From NCBI RefSeq assembly GCF_000737715.1, contig NZ_JPRN01000003.1, forward strand, positions 496,001-560,000: 64,000 bases of DNA, in the 5' to 3' direction. The DNA is from Chryseobacterium sp. JM1 (GTDB taxonomy: Bacteria > Bacteroidota > Bacteroidia > Flavobacteriales > Weeksellaceae). Positions 58,815 to 64,000 of this stretch are shown piece by piece. Every line of letters starts with the position of its first letter. Position 1 is the stretch's first letter. Below the pieces are notes generated by a model that saw nothing but the letters and a program-made list of their open reading frames with translations, ran no database searches and was not told the DNA's origin. Both the position numbers and the translations under genes were made by a program.

Positions 58815-59228
58815 ATGAAGCATTTAAAAATCGGAGCAGCAGCTTTATTTATGGTGGTATTTTCGCAGGCTAAATCTCAGTCTACAACATTTGATAAGCC
58901 GGACCAGCCTGCCAAATGTAAAAGTATTAGAGAGGGAAAGTTTCTGCGGGCTAACTATCCTGAAGAAATATGGTATATGACTGTTAAAAATAATATTCAG
59001 ACGGAATATTTCAATAATGGGAAAGATCATATCAAATCAACACTTGTTTTTGTAGATGACTGTAATTATAAGGCAATTGTTCTGGAGAAATCAGACAAAA
59101 CAGATCCGGTGCAGATTGGAGATGTTTTCAATAATCAAATTGTAGAAACGCAGGACAATTCACTGAAGATACACTCCAGAATTGAAAAAGATCAGTTTGA
59201 GGTGGTTTATATAAAGGTTAAAAAATAG
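58815..59228 (+). CDS. Small secreted protein, function unknown
   Basis: 137 residues with signal peptide MKHLKIGAAALFMVVFSQAKS and a soluble periplasmic part beginning TTFDKPDQPAKCKSIREG, with two Cys (CKSIREG, VDDCNYKAI) that may form a disulfide. No recognisable family. It starts 11 bases after the membrane protein gene and ends the sigma-linked cluster as far as direction goes. Confidence 0.68.
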   Translation: MKHLKIGAAALFMVVFSQAKSQSTTFDKPDQPAKCKSIREGKFLRANYPEEIWYMTVKNNIQTEYFNNGKDHIKSTLVFVDDCNYKAIVLEKSDKTDPVQIGDVFNNQIVETQDNSLKIHSRIEKDQFEVVYIKVKK

Positions 59229-59286
59229 AATAGTATAATGAGGCCGAAAGGCAGCATTTTGTTAAAAAAAGTAAAATATAATACAC

Positions 59287-60465
59287 ATGAAAGAAGTATT
59301 CATTGTTTCCGCAGTAAGAACACCTATCGGGAGTTTTATGGGAAGCCTTTCAACGGTTCCTGCTACGAAGCTGGGATCTGCTGCTGTAAAAGGAGCATTA
59401 GATAAAATCAATCTTGATCCGAAAAATGTTCAGGAGATCTATATGGGAAATGTGCTGCAGGCAGGAGAGGGCCAGGCGCCGGCCCGTCAGGTGGCATTGG
59501 GTGCAGGTCTGTCTATTGAGACACCTTCTACTACAGTCAATAAAGTATGTGCTTCAGGGATGAAAGCGGTGACTATGGCTGCACAGGCTATTAAAGCAGG
59601 TGATGCTGAAGTGATCGTTGCCGGAGGTATGGAAAATATGTCTTCAGTTCCTCATTACTACAATGCAAGAATCGCTACAAAATTAGGCGATATTAAAATG
59701 CAGGATGGAATGGTACTGGATGGTCTTACAGATGTTTACGGTAAAGTTCATATGGGAGTATGTGCTGAGAAATGTGCTGTAGATTATGGTATTTCAAGAG
59801 AAGATCAGGATAATTTTGCAATTGAATCTTACAAGAGATCAGCAAAAGCATGGAGCGAAGGGAAATTTACGGAAGAAGTTGTTCCTGTAGAGATTCCTCA
59901 GAGAAAAGGGGAGCCAGTTATCTTTGCTGAAGATGAGGAGTACAAAGCAGTAAACTTTGACAGACTTCCTACACTTCCTACGGTATTCAAAAAAGAAAAC
60001 GGGACAGTGACAGCAGCTAATGCATCTACTTTAAATGACGGTGCTTCTGCTTTGATCCTTGTATCTAAAGAAAAAATGGAAGAATTAGGACTTAAGCCTT
60101 TAGCTAAAATCGTTTCTTACGCAGATGCAGCTCAGGAGCCAGAAAACTTCACAACTGCCCCTGCAAAAGCGCTTCCAATTGCTCTTAAAAAAGCAGGTTT
60201 AGAGATTTCAGACATCGATTTCTTTGAATTCAACGAAGCATTCTCAGTAGTAGGTCTTGCTAATAATAAAATCTTAGGACTGGATGCATCAAAAGTTAAC
60301 GTAAACGGAGGAGCAGTAGCCATCGGACATCCACTGGGAAGTTCAGGATCCAGAATCATCGTGACGCTGATCAATGTATTGAAGCAAAATAATGCTAAAT
60401 ACGGCGCTGCAGCGATCTGTAACGGTGGTGGAGGAGCATCTGCTATCGTGATTGAAAATATGTAA
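59287..60465 (+). CDS. Acetyl-CoA C-acyltransferase (thiolase)
   Basis: A 392-residue thiolase. The nucleophilic C88 is in NKVCASGMKAV; the C-terminal H348 and C378 are in GHPLGSSGSR and AICNGGGGAS. Such enzymes either split 3-oxoacyl-CoA in beta-oxidation or join two acetyl-CoA molecules. It stands alone, with 58 bases before it, and is not with fadB-like genes; together with etfBA it suggests fatty acid use, but substrate length cannot be read. A very strong terminator hairpin follows. Confidence 0.94.
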   Translation: MKEVFIVSAVRTPIGSFMGSLSTVPATKLGSAAVKGALDKINLDPKNVQEIYMGNVLQAGEGQAPARQVALGAGLSIETPSTTVNKVCASGMKAVTMAAQAIKAGDAEVIVAGGMENMSSVPHYYNARIATKLGDIKMQDGMVLDGLTDVYGKVHMGVCAEKCAVDYGISREDQDNFAIESYKRSAKAWSEGKFTEEVVPVEIPQRKGEPVIFAEDEEYKAVNFDRLPTLPTVFKKENGTVTAANASTLNDGASALILVSKEKMEELGLKPLAKIVSYADAAQEPENFTTAPAKALPIALKKAGLEISDIDFFEFNEAFSVVGLANNKILGLDASKVNVNGGAVAIGHPLGSSGSRIIVTLINVLKQNNAKYGAAAICNGGGGASAIVIENM

Positions 60466-60487
60466 AATTCTCTTATAAAATATTTTG

Positions 60488-60541
60488 CCATTAAGGAATC
60501 GATAATTTTTCTAAATTCTTATCGATTTCTTAATGGTTTTT
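60488..60541 (+). terminator. Strong 18-bp terminator hairpin after the thiolase gene
   Basis: CCATTAAGGAATCGATAA (60488-60505) and TTATCGATTTCTTAATGG (60519-60536) pair with one mismatch over 18 bases, followed by TTTTT. The next gene's -7 box, TATTTTTG (60543-60550), abuts it. Confidence 0.85.
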
Positions 60542-60571
60542 CTATTTTTGTGCTACTAATATTTATTTGAA

Positions 60572-62062
60572 ATGTCTGAAATTGAGAATCAACAACCTCA
60601 AAACATAAAAAATAATCCACGGATTATGAAAGCCTGGGCCGTATACGACTGGGCGAATTCTGTTTATTCACTGGTGATTACGTCCACTATTTTCCCCATT
60701 TATTATTCCATACTGACCACTGCTTACGAGAAAAAGGAGTATGTGGAGGAAACAAAATCCTGGATTGATGTTCCTGTAAGGCATATGATCAAGATTTTCG
60801 GTAAAGAATATCAGCCGGATGCGGTATACGGATATTCACTTACGATATCGTTTTTTATCGTAGTGTTGCTTTCTCCGTTCCTGTCTTCCCTGGCGGATAC
60901 CATTGGAAATAAGAAATCATTTCTGCAGTTTTTCTGTTATCTTGGGGCTACCTCATGTATGGGATTAGCTATGTTTACTGGGATGCACAATGTATTTCTG
61001 GGGCTCCTCTTCAGTATTACGGCGAGTGTCGGGTTCTGGGGAAGTCTGGTATTTTACAACTCCTTCCTGCCGGATATTGCGACCCGGGATAAGCAGGATG
61101 CACTTTCTGCCAAAGGATATGTGTATGGTTATATAGGTTCTGTAGTCCTGGTAGTGATCTGTCTGGTATTGATTCAGGTTTTTGCAAAAGGAGCGGCACA
61201 GCAGCTTTTATTTACAAGAATCAGCTTCCTGCTGACCGGTGCATGGTGGTTCGGATTCTCCCAATATACATTCAAGCATCTTCCGCAATTTGGCGATGTG
61301 AAAGAAAAACTTCCAAAAGATCTAGTGCTTTTAAACTATAAGAATATCTTTAAAAAGCACGAAGAGCAAGGAGGTTTCTTTGAAGTTTTGAAAGACAATA
61401 TGAGCTTCTATAAAGACATTGCCAAGGAAAGTTTCCATGAGCTGTTCAAAGTAGGGGGCGTATTATTTAAAGATAAAAACCTTAAATTCTTCCTTTCCAG
61501 TTTTTTCTTTTACAGTGTAGGGATGCAGACCATTTTCTTAATGGCGACTTTATTCGGGAAAAGTGAGATCAATCTGGCTCAGGATAAACTGATCGGAACG
61601 TTATTGGTGATTCAGATTGAAGCGATCATTGGGGCGGTGTTATTCTCCAGATTATCAAGAAAAATCGGAAACAGAAATGTGATTTCGATTGCTATTGTAT
61701 TATGGATCGTTGCCTGTCTTTGGGCTTATTTCCTGAACAAAGAAAATCCTACGGTAGAATATCAGTTCTATGGTGTAGCAGCGGTTGTAGGATTGGTAAT
61801 GGGCGGACTTCAGGCGATGTCCAGATCTACCTATTCAAAACTTCTTCCGGAAGACTCTATGGAAAATACCACCTATTTCAGTTTCTATGATGTATTGGAA
61901 AAAATAGCAATCATTATCGGAACATTCATCTTTGCTACGTTGATTGAACATTTCAATAATATGCGTATTGCAGCGCTTTCCATGACTTTATTTTTCGCGA
62001 CAGGTTTAGTCCTGATCCGTTTCCTTAAAGTGAATATGTTGAAAGAGAAAGATACCCTTTAA
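60572..62062 (+). CDS. MFS transporter, UMF1/Atg22-like
   Basis: Integral inner membrane protein of 496 residues with about 12 hydrophobic segments. The UMF1-family pattern is visible at the start (KAWAVYDWANSVYSLVITSTIFPIYY, in part) and in FYNSFLPDIATRDKQDALSAKGYVYGYIG. The cargo is not known; Atg22 relatives in yeast export amino acids from the vacuole. It is a single gene with promoter and terminator of its own. Confidence 0.88.
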   Translation: MSEIENQQPQNIKNNPRIMKAWAVYDWANSVYSLVITSTIFPIYYSILTTAYEKKEYVEETKSWIDVPVRHMIKIFGKEYQPDAVYGYSLTISFFIVVLLSPFLSSLADTIGNKKSFLQFFCYLGATSCMGLAMFTGMHNVFLGLLFSITASVGFWGSLVFYNSFLPDIATRDKQDALSAKGYVYGYIGSVVLVVICLVLIQVFAKGAAQQLLFTRISFLLTGAWWFGFSQYTFKHLPQFGDVKEKLPKDLVLLNYKNIFKKHEEQGGFFEVLKDNMSFYKDIAKESFHELFKVGGVLFKDKNLKFFLSSFFFYSVGMQTIFLMATLFGKSEINLAQDKLIGTLLVIQIEAIIGAVLFSRLSRKIGNRNVISIAIVLWIVACLWAYFLNKENPTVEYQFYGVAAVVGLVMGGLQAMSRSTYSKLLPEDSMENTTYFSFYDVLEKIAIIIGTFIFATLIEHFNNMRIAALSMTLFFATGLVLIRFLKVNMLKEKDTL

Positions 62063-62088
62063 AAAAAACGGGTATTAACAAAATATAT

Positions 62089-62120
62089 AAAGATGTCTTA
62101 CGTGTAAGGCATCTTTTTTA
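62089..62120 (+). terminator. Terminator after the UMF1-type transporter
   Basis: AAAGATGTCTTAC and GTAAGGCATCTTT pair (one G-T) with a 2-base loop, followed by T5. Confidence 0.8.
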
Positions 62121-62258
62121 TTTAATGACAGAGGGAAAAAAGAAACAGATAATTTTTATAAATTGTCAGACCGTGGAATGAATAGGTTTTTTATGTTAAA
62201 AAGCAATCAATCAGATAGCTGGCATTTTAATTGTATCAGATTTCAAAAATAAATTAAT

Positions 62259-62651
62259 ATGAAAATTATGAAAAAAACACTGGCTCTAGGTATTGTTTTA
62301 ATTGGAATCAATATGAGCTATGCACAGACAACTACGAAAACCACAACGACTCATGGTAAAAGTAAGCAGAGTGATAAAAAGATTGAGGTTGATGGTGTGG
62401 GAAATAAACAGACTTTTTCGTCAGATGGAGGAAATGCATCGGTAGAAGGGGTGGATAATGTCATTACCATCACGGGTTATACAGGAAAACTGGAAGTAGC
62501 AGGTTCCGGTAACACGGTATACGCAGATAAGGTTTCCCGTATAGAGATGGAAGGATCCAATAATAAAGTTTTCTATAAAACATCTCCCAATAAATCGGGA
62601 AAAGCTGAAATTTCTCTGACAGGAGTAGGCAACAGTGCTGTGAAAAACTAA
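62259..62651 (+). CDS. DUF3060-type secreted protein
   Basis: 130 residues: signal peptide MKKTLALGIVLIGINMSYAQ (an ATG nine bases upstream, MKI, is the frame start) and a DUF3060-type beta-solenoid built of short turns: VDGVGNKQTFSSDG, VEGVDNVITITGYTG, LEVAGSGNTVYADKV, MEGSNNKVFYKTSP and LTGVGNSAVK. Function is unknown in the family. It is bounded by a long hairpin. Confidence 0.8.
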   Translation: MKIMKKTLALGIVLIGINMSYAQTTTKTTTTHGKSKQSDKKIEVDGVGNKQTFSSDGGNASVEGVDNVITITGYTGKLEVAGSGNTVYADKVSRIEMEGSNNKVFYKTSPNKSGKAEISLTGVGNSAVKN

Positions 62652-62676
62652 TCAAAAATCTCCAGACAAAGATAAA

Positions 62677-62710
62677 AACAGGAGCTGAATTTAATTGTTC
62701 AGCTCCTGTT
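62677..62710 (+). terminator. Hairpin after the DUF3060 gene
   Basis: AACAGGAGCTGAA and TTCAGCTCCTGTT form a perfect 13-bp stem around an 8-base loop. Only TG follows, then CTTC, so the T run is weak; it is still the probable end of the transcript. Confidence 0.65.
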
Positions 62711-62863
62711 TGCTTCATATATGATTCTATTGTCTCAGATTAAGATTTTTACAATCCGTTATTCATCTGTTGTGATTTACTTGAAAATCATATAGAATTA
62801 TTATTTATTTTTCACTAAATATTGATTTTTTTTGTTTATTTGTAGATCTAATTAAATGAAAAA

Positions 62864-64000
62864 ATGATTAAAAAAATTTTACTTCTGTGTCTGATGGAAT
62901 GCTTTGCCTTTGGTTTCTCACAAAGCCTGAGACCCATTGCGCAAAAAATCACTGAATTCCATACCGAAAAAAATACTTTCCAAAAGTATGATCTGTTTGA
63001 GGTCAATAAGACTTCTCCAAAATTCGCCGAATACAAAAGAGCAGCGACAGACATTACAGCCATCACTGTAAAATCTACCGAACTGAAGAAGCTGGTTCAA
63101 GAAAAACCCGAATATCTTGAAATTAGTTTTCCATTCGATGGGGGGAAGCAGATTACCGTGGAACTTTATAAAAACCAGATTTTCACGAATGAGTTTAAAG
63201 TGGTTACCAATAAAGGAGAGATCGTCAACTATACACCGGGTGCTTACTACATCGGAATTGTAAAAGGGGACAATACTTCGGTGGCTGCCTTCAGTTTCTT
63301 TGATAATGATATTGTAGGAATAGCTTCTACTTCTGAACTGGGAAATGTTATTCTTGGAAAGGCAAAAAATTCTGAAGATTTCGTAAGTTATTCCGAATCT
63401 AAACTGACAGGAGCTAATCCTTTCGTATGCGGGGTGGACGAACTGAAAGAAAATCAGGCAAAAAATATCTCATATGATCCGTCTTCCAGCAAAAAAGCAA
63501 TGACAGAAAACTGTGTGAGAATTTATTATGAGGTATGTTTTAAACCTTATCAAAATAATAATTCTGATGTAACGACAACCACCAACTGGCTTACCGCTGT
63601 GCATAACAATATTGCCGCACTTTACAGCAATGATGAGATCAGAATAGCATTGAATGAAATTTATATCTGGACCACTCAGGATCCTTATACAGGAACACCC
63701 AATGCGAATCTTTCCAGCTTTAGAAATAACAGACAGACGTTTAACGGGGATCTGGCCCACCTGATCAATGCTCCGGCTACGACCAGTGTGGCATACATCA
63801 ATTCTCTATGCGGAACTTACAAACACGCGTATTCAGGGATTTCTCAAACTTATTCTGAGGTACCTGTTTATTCATGGACAATTCAGGCGATGACGCACGA
63901 AATGGGGCACAGCTTAGGATCTCCTCACACGCATGCCTGCGCCTGGAACGGGAATAATACAGCCATTGACGGATGTGGAGCTCAGGCTGGTTATAGCGAA
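62864..64000 (+). CDS. Metzincin zinc metalloprotease, 3' end outside the window
   Basis: An open frame of 379 codons from ATG 62864 that runs off the window. It has a signal peptide (LLLCLMECFAFGFSQ), an N-terminal propeptide-like part (about 20-180), and the zinc site H345-E-M-G-H349-S-L-G-S-P-H355, that is HExxHxxGxxH, with Gly and third His of the metzincin (reprolysin/M12-like) type. C186-like Cys in FVCGVDE may act as a cysteine switch, but this is a guess. A type IX sorting tail is expected beyond the end of the window. Confidence 0.85.
   Translation, partial: MIKKILLLCLMECFAFGFSQSLRPIAQKITEFHTEKNTFQKYDLFEVNKTSPKFAEYKRAATDITAITVKSTELKKLVQEKPEYLEISFPFDGGKQITVELYKNQIFTNEFKVVTNKGEIVNYTPGAYYIGIVKGDNTSVAAFSFFDNDIVGIASTSELGNVILGKAKNSEDFVSYSESKLTGANPFVCGVDELKENQAKNISYDPSSSKKAMTENCVRIYYEVCFKPYQNNNSDVTTTTNWLTAVHNNIAALYSNDEIRIALNEIYIWTTQDPYTGTPNANLSSFRNNRQTFNGDLAHLINAPATTSVAYINSLCGTYKHAYSGISQTYSEVPVYSWTIQAMTHEMGHSLGSPHTHACAWNGNNTAIDGCGAQAGYSE

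Noticed and set aside
1..64000. Defence system, prophage, integrative element or biosynthetic cluster
   Set aside because: No nuclease-helicase pair, restriction-modification, toxin-antitoxin, integrase, transposase or NRPS/PKS gene is visible. The SAM hydrolase, PhoH and bifunctional nuclease are housekeeping-type proteins here.

Overview
The window is ordinary chromosomal DNA from a Flavobacteriia member, most likely Chryseobacterium or a close Weeksellaceae relative. The evidence is the AT-rich composition (by eye), several proteins with type IX secretion (T9SS) sorting tails, promoters of the Bacteroidetes type (TAnnTTTG at -7 with TTG/TTTG about 18-20 bases upstream), the F-type ATP synthase cluster without beta and epsilon genes, an ATP synthase subunit a carrying a signal peptide, and abundant flavobacterial intergenic repeats. 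I saw no tRNA, rRNA, CRISPR array, transposase, integrase or phage gene.

Layout. 1-7100: 3' part of glgC, an SRPBCC membrane protein, sucA-sucB (2-oxoglutarate dehydrogenase E1 and E2) and apaG. 7100-10640 (minus): a T9SS cargo protein, a DnaQ-like exonuclease, a family 2 glycosyltransferase and a lysophospholipid acyltransferase. 10650-18020: a thioredoxin-fold protein, then a minus-strand efflux operon (tolC-hlyD-MFS, probably with an aldehyde dehydrogenase) facing an AraC regulator. 18020-23790: rpsF-rpsR-rplI, a ClC channel, an NmrA-like protein, an HxlR regulator and two small membrane proteins. 23800-31850: a lone 2-oxoacid dehydrogenase E2, a SAM hydrolase divergent from phoH, four outer membrane beta-barrel genes in a row, and ffh.

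32000-37470 is the ATP synthase cluster (a DUF6168-like gene, then atpB-E-F-H-A-G). 37800-46640: CNNM/CorC protein with clpS, an M36 metalloprotease, udk-divIC-mutA, DinB, a truncated GxxExxY gene, a SAM methyltransferase and a His-rich lipoprotein. 47100-55720: an M20 dipeptidase, two T9SS cargo proteins, an SDR, and etfB-etfA-bifunctional nuclease-nucleoside transporter. 55830-59230: an ECF sigma factor overlapping a putative anti-sigma gene, followed by an envelope protein cluster. 59280-64000: thiolase, an UMF1-type MFS transporter, a DUF3060 protein and a metzincin protease that runs off the end of the window.

How the genes work together. Much of the window is central energy metabolism: the 2-oxoglutarate dehydrogenase subunits, electron transfer flavoprotein, thiolase, methylmalonyl-CoA mutase small subunit and ATP synthase. 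The rest is mostly envelope biogenesis and secretion.

I did not find a convincing new defence or mobile system. The items most worth a second look are: competing hairpins after the AraC gene; terminator-like hairpins between atpE and atpF and between rpsR and rplI; a perfect inverted repeat over the promoter of the ATP synthase cluster; the ECF sigma/anti-sigma/envelope module; several promoters so close to the start codon that the mRNAs should be leaderless; and many families of drifting word-like repeats in the intergenic gaps, including an 8-bp tandem array inside the efflux operon.
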